Numbered from the stretch's first letter, positions 8,078 to 17,702 are shown. The stretch: 64,000 nucleotides of DNA from Streptomyces sindenensis (GCF_014649035.1 NZ_BMSG01000026.1:1-64000), one strand, 5' to 3'. The notes: generated by a model not told the origin, from the sequence alone. Made by a program: numbers and translations.

Positions 8078-9363
8078 GGCCGCCCGAGCGACGGACGACC
8101 GGGAGGCCCCGGACGGCCAGGACGACCCGCCTGCTGTACGGGGCCGCTCTCGCCGCCGTCCTGGTGGTGCCCGTGGCCGTACCCGCCCACGCCGGACCCC
8201 TCTCCCGTACCCCCGTGGCATCCCCCGCCGCCGACGGGTCCAAGGGCCAGGAGCTGCCCGGGATGCCCGTCGCGCTCGACGCGCGGGCCGAGGCCGTCGT
8301 CTGCACCCCCGCCTCCAAGGAGGGGGCGAAGAAGCAGGACTGGTCGCGCCAGCGCCTCGACCTGGACCGGCTGCACCGGCACACCACCGGAGCCGGCGTG
8401 ACCGTCGCGCTGATCTCCACCGGCGTCGCCCCCGGGGCCGAAGGGCTCGACGGCCGCGTCACCGCCACGGGCGAGGCCGCCGACGACTGCGTGGGCCAAG
8501 GGACGTTCCTGGCCGGGCTGATCGCGGGCTCCGGCGGCCCGACCCCGCGCCTTGCCGGGGTCGCGCCGGCCGCGAAGATCCTCGCTCTGCGCGGCACCGA
8601 CCGGCGCGGGCAGCCGGACTCCGCGCTCGTCACGGCGGCCGTCCGGGCCGCGACCACCGCCGAGGCCGACGTCATCGCGGTCGCCGTCGCCCTCCCGCGC
8701 AAGGACGCCGCGCTCACCCGGGCCGTCGCCGAGGCCCGCAAGGCCGGGGCGGTGGTGGTCGCGGCGGCCACCCCGGAGCCGCCGTCGCGCGGGTCGGCCG
8801 ACGAGATCCCCTCCCGTACCTACTGGCCCGCCGGCGAGCCCGGCGTCCTCGCGGTCGCCGACATGCTGCCCGCCGGCGCCCGGCCGGACAGCGCGCTGCG
8901 CACCGAGGACATCGATCTGGCCGCCCCGGGCGCCGGGGTGGTCTCCGGTGGGCCGCGCGGGAAGGGGCACTACCTCGGCGGCGGCGTCGCGGTGGCCACC
9001 GCGTACGCGGCCGGGGCAGCCGCGGCCGTCCGCGCCGCCCACCCCCAGGAGCCGGCCGACGCGGTGACCCGTCGGCTGACCGCCACCGCGTACCCGGCCG
9101 ACATCCCCCAACTGGACGCCTACGCCGCCGTCACCACGGTCCTCGGCGACACCGCCCCGGCTCCCGCGGGTGCGGAGCGGGCCACCGGCACCGTGGCCGT
9201 ACGCGACACCTCCGACGCCGACCGCGCCACCGGCCGGGCGGTCCTCTTCGTCCTGCTCGGGTCGGCCGGCGTCCTCTCCCTCCTCTGGGCCGGCTTCGCC
9301 CTCACCCGGGCCCGCGCCCGGGGCTGGCGTCCGGCGGGGGCGGGCACCCCCGACCAGGGCTGA
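8074..9363 (+). CDS. mycosin-like subtilisin-fold protein, catalytically inactive
   Basis: A 429-residue protein with the layout of an ESX mycosin: N-terminal signal peptide (LLYGAALAAVLVVPVAVPAHA), S8 subtilase domain, and a C-terminal membrane helix (AVLFVLLGSAGVLSLLWAGF) with a basic tail. Every residue needed for proteolysis is replaced. The Asp motif VxVIDTGV reads VALISTGV (S115). The His motif DGHGT reads CVGQGTF (Q142). The oxyanion AAGN reads AATP (P234). The Ser motif GTSxAAP reads GVAVATAY (A306). The frame is intact and conserved outside these sites, so this looks like a maintained pseudoprotease rather than a decaying gene. MycP proteins also have a protease-independent role in stabilising ESX membrane complexes, which could be what remains here. 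The GTG start overlaps the previous stop codon. Confidence 0.85.
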   Translation: MRPPERRTTGRPRTARTTRLLYGAALAAVLVVPVAVPAHAGPLSRTPVASPAADGSKGQELPGMPVALDARAEAVVCTPASKEGAKKQDWSRQRLDLDRLHRHTTGAGVTVALISTGVAPGAEGLDGRVTATGEAADDCVGQGTFLAGLIAGSGGPTPRLAGVAPAAKILALRGTDRRGQPDSALVTAAVRAATTAEADVIAVAVALPRKDAALTRAVAEARKAGAVVVAAATPEPPSRGSADEIPSRTYWPAGEPGVLAVADMLPAGARPDSALRTEDIDLAAPGAGVVSGGPRGKGHYLGGGVAVATAYAAGAAAAVRAAHPQEPADAVTRRLTATAYPADIPQLDAYAAVTTVLGDTAPAPAGAERATGTVAVRDTSDADRATGRAVLFVLLGSAGVLSLLWAGFALTRARARGWRPAGAGTPDQG

Positions 9364-9367
9364 ACGC

Positions 9368-9401
9368 GGATGGGTCCCCTCCGGCCGGAGGGGACCCATC
9401 C
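9368..9401. terminator. bidirectional terminator, perfect 34-bp palindrome
   Basis: A perfect inverted repeat (each arm GGATGGGTCCCCTCCGG read toward the centre) lies between the convergent mycosin-like and eccC genes, 4 bp after the former's stop. With almost no loop it can fold on either transcript. Confidence 0.8.
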
Positions 9402-9415
9402 ACGTTCGCCCGGCC

Positions 9416-12400
9416 CTATTCGACCAGGGCCGTCTGCACCAGCCTCGGCTTGCGGCGCTGGATGTGCAGCGCCCGGCCCGGCGGCAGGTTCAGCGGCTTC
9501 GCGTTGCCGAAGAGACGGCCCTCCGTGGGCGGACAGGACAGCAGGACCGCCGGGTTGTTGGCCTCGTCCAGCCGGCGGATCAGCCCGTCGCTCAGACCGC
9601 GCCCCGCGCCCATCGCGCTGCGGGCGACGACCAGGTGCAGGCCCATCTCGTAGCCCAGGGTCAGATGCTCGAAGAGCGGCTCGAAGGGGCTCTGGAAGGA
9701 GTTGCCGGACACCATGTCGTAGTCGTCGACCAGGACGAACAGGCGCGGGCCCGTCCACCAGTCGCACCGGCGCATCCGGGCGGGCGAGATGTCGGCCCCG
9801 GGCACCCGGGTCTTCATCGCCCGGGCCGCCCCCTCGATGGTCTCGTTGAGGTTGTCGAGGGAGATGACATGCCCGATGCGGTACTCCTCGGGGATGGCGT
9901 CGACCAGGGTGCGGCGGTAGTCCACCGCGATGATCTTCGCCTCCTCGGGGGCGTACCGGGCGGTGATGCCCTGCGTGATCAGGCGCAGCAGATTGGTCTT
10001 GCCGCTCTCGGTGTCGCCGACCGCGATCAGGTGCGGGGTCCGGCTGAAGTCGTGCCAGACCGGTTCCAGCGCGTCCTGGTCGAGACCGAGCGCGAGGCGC
10101 ATGCCGCCGCCCTCCGTGGCCTCGGGGGAGGGGAGTTCGGAGACCGGCAGCCGGTGCGGGAGCATCCGCACCTGCGGGGCGGCAGGACCGGACCAGTGCC
10201 GGGAGATCTCCCCGACGAGGTGGGTCACGCCCTCGCCGAGGTCCTCCAGGGACCCCACGCCGTCCAGCCGGGGCAGCCCCGCGAGGAAGTGCATCTTGCT
10301 GTCGGCGGTGATGCCCCGGCCGCCCGTGCGCGGCACCGAACGGGCCTTGCGGGTGTCGATCTCGGAGTCCATCGGATCACCCATCCGCAGCTCCAGACGA
10401 GTGGCGGCCTGGTCGCGGACCTGTGCCGACAGCTCCACCCAGCGGGTGGTGGTGATGAGCAGATGGATGCCGTAGTTGAGGCCCCGGGCTGCGAGTTCGT
10501 TGAACTTCGGGATCAGGTCGTCGTAGTCCTGGCGGACCGTCGACCAGCCGTCGACCACCATGAACACATCGCCGAACGGCTCGTCGGGGAACTCCCCGGC
10601 GGCCCGGCGGCGCCGGTAGGACTGCATGGAGTCCAGCGTGTGGTCCACGAAGAACTGCTCGCGACGGGCCAGCAGCGCCATGACTTCGGCCACCGTCCGG
10701 TGCACCCGCTCCGGGTTGAGTCGCGCCGCGACCCCGCCGACGTGCGGCAGCGCGGCGAGCTGGGAGAGGCCGCCGCCGCCGAAGTCCAGGCAGTAGAACT
10801 GCACTTCGGCCGGGGTGTGGGTGAGTGCCAGGGCGGCGATGAGGGTCCGGGCGAGCGTGGACTTGCCGCTCTGCGAACCGCCCGCGACGGCGACATGGCC
10901 TCCCGCCCCGGACAGGTCCACGATCAGCGGGTCGCGGCGCTGCTCGAACGGCTTGTCCACCAGGCCGACCGGAACCCGCAGCTTCCCGGTGCCCGGCCAG
11001 CCCGCCGCCGTCAGCCCCCGCTGCTCGTCCGGCGTGATCCCGGGCAGCAGCGCGTCCAGCGGTGACGGTTCGTCCAGCGGCGGCAGCCACACCTGGTGGG
11101 CGTCGGGCCCGGAGCCGCGCAGCCGGTCCAGCGCCACATCGAGCAGCGCCTCCTCGTCCTCGGCCTCCTCCGTCTCCGGCTCCGGGTCGGGCGGGGTCTC
11201 CAGGGTGCGCGGCACCACCCACCCGCTGGTCCACGGCACCACCTGGCTCGCCACCCGGGCCTGCACCACCGCACCGGTCCGCCGTCGGTACGTCCCCGAG
11301 GAGTACGCGGCGCGGAACCGGGTCAGGGCCTCCACCCCGGACTTCAGATAGCCGCTGCCGGGCGCGGCGGGCAGTTTGTAGGCGTCCGGTACGCCGAGCA
11401 CGCCGCGGCTCTCCATCGCGGAGAAGGTCCGCAGCCCGATGCGGTACGAGAGATGGCTCTCCAGCTGGTGCATACGCCCCTCGTCCAGGCGCTGCGAGGC
11501 GAGCAGCAGATGCACGCCGAGCGAGCGGCCGAGGCGGCCGATCATCACGAACAGCTCCATGAACTCCCGGTGGGTGGAGAGCAGTTCGCTGAACTCGTCG
11601 ACCACCACGAAGAGGCTGGGCAGCGGCGACAGGTCGGCTCCGGCGGCGCGGGCCCGCTCGTACTCCAGCGCCGAGGTGTAGTTGCCCGCGGCGCGCAGCA
11701 GCTCCTGGCGGCGGATGAGTTCACCGTGCAGGGCGTCCTGCATGCGTTCCACCAGGGCGACTTCGTCGGCCAGGTTGGTGATCACGGCGGAGGTGTGCGG
11801 GAGTTCCTCCAGGCCGAGGAAGGTGGCGCCGCCCTTGAAGTCGACCAGGACGAAGTTCAGCGTCTCGGAGGAGTTGGTCAGGGCGAGCCCGAGGACGAGG
11901 GTGCGCAGCAGTTCGCTCTTTCCGGAGCCGGTGGCGCCGATGAGCATGCCGTGCGGGCCCATGCCGCCCTGCGCCGACTCCTTGATGTCCAGCTCCACCG
12001 GGCGGCCGTCCACGCCGACCGCGATCGGCACCCGCAGCCGGCCGGAGCCGGAGTGCCGGGCGAACAGGGTCTGCGGGTCGTGCCGGTGCAGATCGGGAAT
12101 GCCGAGCAGGGTCGTCAGCTCGACGTCGGTGTCCAGCGGCTGCGCGATATCGGTGCCGAGGCTCATCCGGCGCGGGGTGAGCAGCCGGGCCAGCGACTCC
12201 GCGCCGAGCGGACCGAGCCGGTCGGGCCGGCCGAGCGGCACCGTACGCTCCTTGCGACTGCGGTCGGTGCGCACCAGGTTCACCTGGTCGGGCCCCACGG
12301 TGAGGCGCAGCGTGTTGCGGCCGGGCCGCCAGCGCAGGGCCCCGGACACATCCAGGACCAGGGCGTTGCGGTAGCCGTGGCCCTCCCAGCGGTGGCCCTC

Positions 12401-13435
12401 CGGGACGCTGACGCCGTCCAGTACGACGACCGTGTACGGTTCGTCGCGGCCGGGCCGGGCGTCCGGGTCGAACCCGGGGCGCTCGGCGAACTCGGCGCCG
12501 AGCAGATCGTCCAGCTCGGTGAGGTCGGCGGTGATCCGGCGCGCCTGCCCCGCCCCGTCCTCCTCGTGCGGATCCAGCACGTGCGGCAGCCACTTGACCC
12601 ACTCCCAGTCGGCCCGCCGCTCGTCGCTGACACAGAACGCGATCCACAGCTCCTCGGGAGCGTGGAACACCGCGAGCTGCCCGAGCATCGCCCGCACCAG
12701 GGCCCGTACGGCGTCCCGCTCCGGGCCCAGGGCGCCGGGCGGCGCCCCGTCCGGCGATTCCTCCGGATCCTCCTCCGGGCGCAGCAGGATCCGGGCCGAG
12801 GAGCGCAGGTAGAGGCCCAGCGGCTGGTCCGGGATGGTGGAGTAGGCCCGGATGAAACGGCGCAGCGCGTGCGCGCAGAGTGGTTCGAGATCCTCGACCG
12901 GGCGGGTGGAGACCGGGTCGAGGGTGAGCGCGAGCTGCTGTTCGCCCACCGCGAGCCGGACCTCGCCGAAGTCCTCGTCGGCCGGACGGCGTTCCCACAG
13001 CCGGGAGGTGCGGGCCAGCGAGCGCAGCGAGGCGGGCTCCGGGTGACGCCAGGCCAGCGCCCGCTGCTGCTCCGCGACAGTGGTCCGCACCCGCTTGCGG
13101 GTCTGGGCCAAGTAGCGGAGGTAGTCGCGCCGTTCGCCCTTCAGCCGCTGCTTGCGCTCGCTGGAGCGGCGCATCAGCTGCCCGAGCAGCATGGCGCCGG
13201 CGGAGAGCGCCATGACGCCCATCGCCAGATACATGAAGACGCCGTTCCCGCCGCCGGGGCGCAGGAACATCAGCATCATCGACACCGACATCAGCGCCAT
13301 CGGCAGGTACGTCCACACCGCCGAGGTGTCGGGCACCGTCTCGGCGAGGACGGGCGGCTCCTGGAGGGTCAACCGCCCCTCGGGCATCTCCGGCCCGCGC
13401 CTGCGGGCCGGGCGGCGAAACAGCACGACACTCAA
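9416..13435 (-). CDS. eccC: type VII secretion ATPase EccC (three FtsK/SpoIIIE domains)
   Basis: A 1339-residue fused EccCa/EccCb, the motor of the T7SS. The N-terminus has two membrane helices (AVWTYLPMALMSVSMMLMFL and the MYLAMGVMALSAGAMLL stretch). Three FtsK/SpoIIIE ATPase domains follow, with Walker A motifs GATGSGKSE (K506), GGSQSGKST (K858) and GDTESGKTN (K1146). Walker B-type segments are FVLVDFKGG with VVVDEFSEL, FYCLDFGGGG, and IIAVDYRR. In characterised ESX systems domain 1 is the catalytic motor and the later domains bind substrate signals. The start is a TTG at 13435 with GGAGG 9 nt upstream; the protein then begins LSVVLFRRPARR, as I recall for Streptomyces EccC. It is transcribed divergently from eccD. 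Confidence 0.95.
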   Translation of the reverse strand: MSVVLFRRPARRRGPEMPEGRLTLQEPPVLAETVPDTSAVWTYLPMALMSVSMMLMFLRPGGGNGVFMYLAMGVMALSAGAMLLGQLMRRSSERKQRLKGERRDYLRYLAQTRKRVRTTVAEQQRALAWRHPEPASLRSLARTSRLWERRPADEDFGEVRLAVGEQQLALTLDPVSTRPVEDLEPLCAHALRRFIRAYSTIPDQPLGLYLRSSARILLRPEEDPEESPDGAPPGALGPERDAVRALVRAMLGQLAVFHAPEELWIAFCVSDERRADWEWVKWLPHVLDPHEEDGAGQARRITADLTELDDLLGAEFAERPGFDPDARPGRDEPYTVVVLDGVSVPEGHRWEGHGYRNALVLDVSGALRWRPGRNTLRLTVGPDQVNLVRTDRSRKERTVPLGRPDRLGPLGAESLARLLTPRRMSLGTDIAQPLDTDVELTTLLGIPDLHRHDPQTLFARHSGSGRLRVPIAVGVDGRPVELDIKESAQGGMGPHGMLIGATGSGKSELLRTLVLGLALTNSSETLNFVLVDFKGGATFLGLEELPHTSAVITNLADEVALVERMQDALHGELIRRQELLRAAGNYTSALEYERARAAGADLSPLPSLFVVVDEFSELLSTHREFMELFVMIGRLGRSLGVHLLLASQRLDEGRMHQLESHLSYRIGLRTFSAMESRGVLGVPDAYKLPAAPGSGYLKSGVEALTRFRAAYSSGTYRRRTGAVVQARVASQVVPWTSGWVVPRTLETPPDPEPETEEAEDEEALLDVALDRLRGSGPDAHQVWLPPLDEPSPLDALLPGITPDEQRGLTAAGWPGTGKLRVPVGLVDKPFEQRRDPLIVDLSGAGGHVAVAGGSQSGKSTLARTLIAALALTHTPAEVQFYCLDFGGGGLSQLAALPHVGGVAARLNPERVHRTVAEVMALLARREQFFVDHTLDSMQSYRRRRAAGEFPDEPFGDVFMVVDGWSTVRQDYDDLIPKFNELAARGLNYGIHLLITTTRWVELSAQVRDQAATRLELRMGDPMDSEIDTRKARSVPRTGGRGITADSKMHFLAGLPRLDGVGSLEDLGEGVTHLVGEISRHWSGPAAPQVRMLPHRLPVSELPSPEATEGGGMRLALGLDQDALEPVWHDFSRTPHLIAVGDTESGKTNLLRLITQGITARYAPEEAKIIAVDYRRTLVDAIPEEYRIGHVISLDNLNETIEGAARAMKTRVPGADISPARMRRCDWWTGPRLFVLVDDYDMVSGNSFQSPFEPLFEHLTLGYEMGLHLVVARSAMGAGRGLSDGLIRRLDEANNPAVLLSCPPTEGRLFGNAKPLNLPPGRALHIQRRKPRLVQTALVE

Positions 13436-13836
13436 GGAACAGAACCTCCGGTTCGCCGACTTTCCGGCCCGTCGAATACCGGTACGTCGGGCAGGGGAAA
13501 ACCACACCAGGCTGATTCATTCGGGGCGGCGCATGCTCCGATGAACGCCGGGTGAATGTCTCGCGCGGATAGCGCGGGGCGGCCAACTTCCGTGAAGGCC
13601 GACCCGCATACCGGATTCGAGGCCCGGCCCGCGCGGCACGGCCGGTGGCCGCAGGCAGTAGTCTGCATTCACGGAACGCGCCCTGTCCACGCGGGGGGCC
13701 CTCACCGGTCTGCGGGCACAATTTCCTTGCCGGGCCCCCTGCTTCACGGCCGCGCGGACTTTCCGTACTGTTCGCACATTCCCTCTCCCGGGGAAGTCCT
13801 CTGTCAAAGCCTGCACGGAAGACGAGAGTTCTACTG
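13436..13836. promoter_or_regulatory. divergent promoter region eccC / eccD
   Basis: This 401-bp gap between divergent T7SS genes must carry promoters for both. An inverted repeat pair, TTCCGTGAA at 13588-13596 and TTCACGGAA at 13668-13676, spans the middle and could bind a regulator. A TAGTCT hexamer at about 13658-13663 is a possible -10. I cannot assign either promoter with confidence, and no small gene is supported. Confidence 0.4.
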
Positions 13837-15240
13837 ATGACCGACAGTGCGGTGGCCGAAACGTGCCGCCTGACCGTACGTGCGCCGAGCGTCACCATCG
13901 ATCTGGCCGTGCCCGCCGACGTACCGGTCGCCGATCTGCTGCCCACCCTCCTGCGGTACGTCGGTGAGGAGGCCGAGGAGGCCGGGCTCGATCACGCCGG
14001 CTGGGTGCTCCAGCGGCTCGGCGACGCCCCGCTCGACGAGGAGACCACCCTGGCCCGGGCCGGACTCGCCGACGGTGAGGTGCTCCACCTGCGCCCGCAC
14101 ACCGAGGCGCTGCCCGAGGCCCGGCTCGACGACCTGGTCGACGGGATGGCCGAGACGGTGGCCCGCCGCCTGCACACGTGGCACGCCGGGGCCGCCCGCG
14201 GCCTGCTGGTGGGCACCGCCGTGGCGACCGTGGCGACCGCTCTGGTGATGGTGTTCCGGCCCGGCGTGGCCGACTCCGCCACCCGGGCCGCCTGCGCGGC
14301 CGTCGCCGGGGTGCTGCTCCTCGCGGGCGCCGGCTCCGCCAGCCGCGCGGTCGGCGACCGCCTCTCCGCGACCGCGCTCGGCCTGCTGGTCGCCCCGTGC
14401 TTCGCCCTGGTCGGCTGGGTGCTGCCCGGCGGCGATCCGGCCGGACCCGACGCGGCGCAGGTCGTGGGCGCCCGGCTGCTGGCGGCCGGTGCGGCGGCGG
14501 CGGGCGGCGCCGTCCTCGCGCTCGCCGCGACCGCCGTCGGCGCCCCCGCCCTGCTGGCCACCGCCGTGGTCGCCGCGGCCACCGCGCTCTCCGGGGCCCT
14601 GATGGGCTACACGAGCCTGGACGCGGCGGCCTCGGTCGCGCTGGTGGCGACGGTCGTCGTACTCGCCGCCGGGGCCGTGGCGCCCTTCGCCTTCAAGTTG
14701 GCCGGAATGCGCATGCCCGCCCTGCCGTCCTCCGCCGGGCAGCTCCAGGAAGGCATCGACCCGTACGCGGGCGACGAGGTCGCCGAGCGCACCGAACTCG
14801 CCGGGCGCTGGGTCACCGCGCTCTTCGCCGCCACCGGCACCATCACCACCGCCGCTCTGGCCGTTCTCGCCCACACCCCGGACCTCCCCGAGACGCTCAC
14901 CGCACTCGCACTGGCCCTGCTGCTGCTCCTGCACTCCCGGGGTCTGGTCCACATCGGCCAGCGGCTCTCCCTGGCCGTGCCCGGGATCTGCGGACTGCTG
15001 CTCCTCGCCCGCGCCTGGGCGGTGGACAGCGACGCCGACGGCCGCGTGGTCGTCTTCGCGGTGCTGCTCGCCACCGCTGCCGCCCTGGTGACCGCGTCCT
15101 GGATCGTGCCGGGCCGCCGGGTGCTGCCGTACTGGGGCCGGGCGGCGGAGCTGGCCCACACCGGCTTCGCGGTCGCGCTGCTGCCGTTCGCCCTCTGGGT
15201 GGCCGGCCTCTTCGGCCGGCTGCGCGGCCTGTTCGGCTGA
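13837..15240 (+). CDS. eccD: type VII secretion membrane protein EccD
   Basis: A 467-residue integral membrane protein that forms the channel core of the T7SS in the inner membrane. The N-terminal ~95 residues are a ubiquitin-like (YukD-type) cytosolic domain, containing DLAVPADVPVADLLPTLLRY and ending in GEVLHLRP. The rest is a run of Ala/Val/Leu-rich helices consistent with the usual 11 transmembrane segments. The ATG at 13837 is chosen because the ubiquitin-like fold begins directly after it; the longer open frame upstream lacks homology. It is followed by eccB after 45 bp, so the two probably form one transcript. Confidence 0.93.
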   Translation: MTDSAVAETCRLTVRAPSVTIDLAVPADVPVADLLPTLLRYVGEEAEEAGLDHAGWVLQRLGDAPLDEETTLARAGLADGEVLHLRPHTEALPEARLDDLVDGMAETVARRLHTWHAGAARGLLVGTAVATVATALVMVFRPGVADSATRAACAAVAGVLLLAGAGSASRAVGDRLSATALGLLVAPCFALVGWVLPGGDPAGPDAAQVVGARLLAAGAAAAGGAVLALAATAVGAPALLATAVVAAATALSGALMGYTSLDAAASVALVATVVVLAAGAVAPFAFKLAGMRMPALPSSAGQLQEGIDPYAGDEVAERTELAGRWVTALFAATGTITTAALAVLAHTPDLPETLTALALALLLLLHSRGLVHIGQRLSLAVPGICGLLLLARAWAVDSDADGRVVVFAVLLATAAALVTASWIVPGRRVLPYWGRAAELAHTGFAVALLPFALWVAGLFGRLRGLFG

Positions 15241-15285
15241 GCACCGCGTACGCCGGTTGAACCAGAGACGAGTTGAGGAGAGGCT

Positions 15286-16830
15286 GTGCAGTCCAAGCGC
15301 GACCAGGTCCAGGCCCACGGATTCATGATGGGCAGGCTCAGCTCGGGCCTGCTGATGGCCGACCCGGATGCCCCCGAGAGCCCGCTGGGCCGCACCACCC
15401 GGGGCGTCGTCTTCGGCCTGCTGGTGACCGTCCTGATCGGCGCGGGCGCCACCGTCTACGGGCTGCTGCGCCCCGGCGGCAACGACACCTGGCGCAAGGG
15501 CGAGCACCTGGTGGTCAACCGCGACACCGGCGCCCGCTACCTGTGGACCGGCACCGACGGCGTCCTGCACCCGGTGCGCAACTACGCCTCGGCCCGGCTG
15601 ATCGGCGGGTCCGACCTCAAGTCCGTGGACGTCTCCACGGCCTCACTGCGCGACGTTCCCGTGGGGACCCCGGCGGGCATCCCCGGCGCCCCGGACACCC
15701 TGCCCGACCCGGGCCGGCTCGACGCCGGGGCCTGGCACATGTGCGTCACCGGGCCGGACGGCGCGCTGCCCAGCACCTCCGGCGGGGCCGCGGACGCCGG
15801 GGTGGACCGGCCGGGAGCCACCACCCTCGTCGCCGGGGCACCGCTGGACTCCCAGGACGTGGGCGCCGGTCGCGGGGTGCTCGTCCGCGGCCCGGACCGC
15901 ACCGAGTACCTGGTGTGGCGGGGCAGCCGGCTCGCGCTGGACCGCGAGTCCGACGCCCGCAACGCCCTCGGCTACGGCTCCGAACGGGCCATGCCGGTCT
16001 CGGCGGCCTTCCTCGACGCCCTCGCCCCCGGCCCCGCCCTGAAGCCGCCGGAGGTCGCGGGACGTGGGGAGAAGGGCCCGGTCATCGGCGGTCGACCGAG
16101 CACGGTCGGCCAGCTCTTCGAGGTGAGCGTGCCCGGCGGCGGCAGCACGTACCACCTGCTGCGCAAGGACGGCCTCGTGCCGCTCTCCGGACTGGAGGCC
16201 GCCCTCGTGCTGGGCGACCCGGCCACCCAGAAGGACGCCTACCAGGGGCGCTCGCCCGAGGCCCGCGCGGTCGGCGCCGACGCGCTCCGTACGCACCGGG
16301 CGAAGGACACGGCCGGTGCCGGCTCCGCGGGCGCGGAGCTGCCCCGCACACCGCCCGCCCCGCATTCCGCGCCGCGCGGCACCGCCCTCTGCGCCCAGGT
16401 GGACGGGGGTGACGGAGGCGCCCGGATCCGGTCGGTGCTGGTCCCGCTGACCGCACTCGCCCCGGCCGCGGTGTCGCAGGGGACCGCCCAGCCGCTGGCC
16501 GCCGCCTGCGTCCGGACCGACGCCACCGTCGTACGCCCCGGGCGCGGCGCCCTGGTCCGGGCCCTGCACGCGAGCGGCGCCGCACACGCCGGGACCACCT
16601 ATCTGGTCGCCGACAACGGTGTGAAGTACCGGTTCCCGGCCAAGGACTCCCTGACGGCGCTCGGTTACGGGGAGGGGGACATCGGCTCGGTCCCGGCGCC
16701 GCTGCTCGCCGCACTGCCGACCGGTGCGGACCTCGATCCGGCCGCCGCCTCCGGTGTCGCGGAGCCCCGCGTGACCGCCCCGAAGTGCGGGGCGGTCGCC
16801 GCGGCCGGGACAGACGACTCCCGGCCATGA
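15286..16830 (+). CDS. eccB: type VII secretion protein EccB
   Basis: A 514-residue bitopic membrane protein of the T7SS core complex. The signature N-terminus (SKRDQVQAHGFMMGRLSSGL) precedes a single membrane helix (about residues 40-60, GVVFGLLVTVLIGAGATVYG). A large extracytoplasmic domain of pseudo-repeats follows, with motifs such as YLVWRGSRLAL and YLVADNGVKYRF that occur in EccB-type R domains. The conserved extracytoplasmic Cys residues (about C148, C366 and C404) fit the disulfides of EccB. The GTG start has GAGGAGAGG upstream. A 9-bp hairpin-forming sequence lies inside the last 60 bp of the gene. Confidence 0.93.
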   Translation: MQSKRDQVQAHGFMMGRLSSGLLMADPDAPESPLGRTTRGVVFGLLVTVLIGAGATVYGLLRPGGNDTWRKGEHLVVNRDTGARYLWTGTDGVLHPVRNYASARLIGGSDLKSVDVSTASLRDVPVGTPAGIPGAPDTLPDPGRLDAGAWHMCVTGPDGALPSTSGGAADAGVDRPGATTLVAGAPLDSQDVGAGRGVLVRGPDRTEYLVWRGSRLALDRESDARNALGYGSERAMPVSAAFLDALAPGPALKPPEVAGRGEKGPVIGGRPSTVGQLFEVSVPGGGSTYHLLRKDGLVPLSGLEAALVLGDPATQKDAYQGRSPEARAVGADALRTHRAKDTAGAGSAGAELPRTPPAPHSAPRGTALCAQVDGGDGGARIRSVLVPLTALAPAAVSQGTAQPLAAACVRTDATVVRPGRGALVRALHASGAAHAGTTYLVADNGVKYRFPAKDSLTALGYGEGDIGSVPAPLLAALPTGADLDPAAASGVAEPRVTAPKCGAVAAAGTDDSRP

Positions 16831-17273
16831 TCCAGACGAAATCCCCCATACGGTGCCGAAGAAAGGAAAATGGGTGGGGAAGCGGAACTTCACCCATGAC
16901 TCGGCGGCGAGCACGTCCTCCTGGGTGTGGGCCACGCGCGATAGCAAACCTCAGAAAAAGCTCAGAAATTCGCCGCCCGCATCTCCGCGGAATCTGGCGC
17001 GAGAGGCCCACCACCCCGAAAACGGGCGCCCCCGATGACCGTTCGGATTCTTCCGCTGCCCGTTTCCCGTCCGCATCGACCGGTACGGACGGACGGCACG
17101 TGGTCCGCGTTCATTTCGTGGAAACCTGCGGACAACTCAGGTGGCACGCAAGAAATCTGACGCGCAGAACTATGCTCAAATCTTCCCTGCATGCGTTGCG
17201 GCGGACGGCGATTTCTCTTTAGCCTCGGCGGGCAACGGTGCGACGAGAAGTCACTCAACGAAGGGAGCGCGAC
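16831..17273. promoter_or_regulatory. intergenic region between eccB and the first small helical gene
   Basis: A 443-bp gap, noticeably more A/T-rich than its surroundings. It contains the hairpin at 16870-16897 near its left end and presumably the promoter for the small helical/effector genes near its right end. TATGCT at 17171-17176 is a plausible -10 hexamer, but no good -35 lies at the right spacing. No gene is supported. Confidence 0.4.
16870..16897 (+). terminator. hairpin downstream of eccB
   Basis: ATGGGTG pairs with CACCCAT, and the inner AAG/CTT extends the stem with a 3-nt bulge. It lies 40 bp after the eccB stop and probably separates the core operon from the small-protein/effector operon. 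Confidence 0.5.
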
Positions 17274-17609
17274 ATGGCGGACAGTGGCCAGAGGCGGGCG
17301 GACTATGCCAAGGGCCTGGGAGGTGTCTCCTCGCTGGAGTCGGCCCGGGCCGCGGTCGAGAAGATTCAGAACAACGTCGCCGACATCGCCGCGCGTTCGG
17401 GCGTCGGAGGCGACGAGGGCCAGGCCCTGCTGAAGCTGTTCCGCAGCTGGAACGGCGAAGCACAGAAGGTCGTCGTGCAGATCAGCAAGATGATCGACGC
17501 GCTCCAGGAGAACGTCACGTCGGCAGACCGGCTGGCGAAGGAGAACCAGGACCTCACCGAGGTGCTCAACAGCAAGACCAGCCAGGGCGTCTTCGAGGCG
17601 CTGCGCTGA
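17274..17609 (+). CDS. small helical WxG-type protein (ESAT-6-like)
   Basis: A 111-residue helical protein with a helix-turn-helix layout around SWNGEAQKV. The W-N-G is the WxG turn of the ESAT-6/WXG100 superfamily. WXG100 proteins are secreted as helical-hairpin dimers through the T7SS. The C-terminus (QDLTEVLNSKTSQGVFEALR) has no Tyr, so the usual YxxxD/E export signal is absent and would have to come from a partner. The ATG at 17274 is chosen for AAGGGAG 7 nt upstream. The next gene, another small helical protein, is 93 bp downstream, so the two may be an EsxA/EsxB-like pair. Confidence 0.7.
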   Translation: MADSGQRRADYAKGLGGVSSLESARAAVEKIQNNVADIAARSGVGGDEGQALLKLFRSWNGEAQKVVVQISKMIDALQENVTSADRLAKENQDLTEVLNSKTSQGVFEALR

Positions 17610-17702
17610 CCCGTCCCCGGCGGCGCCGGCCACCGGCGCGGAGTCCGGAGAACCTGTGAGCACCCCCGGGCCCCGGGGCCCGGCCACCCGAGAGGAGATG
17701 TC

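Noticed and set aside
16773..16797. Hairpin GACCGCCCC/GGGGCGGTC near the end of eccB
   Set aside because: It lies within the coding sequence before the stop codon. A better terminator candidate lies 40 bp after the gene.
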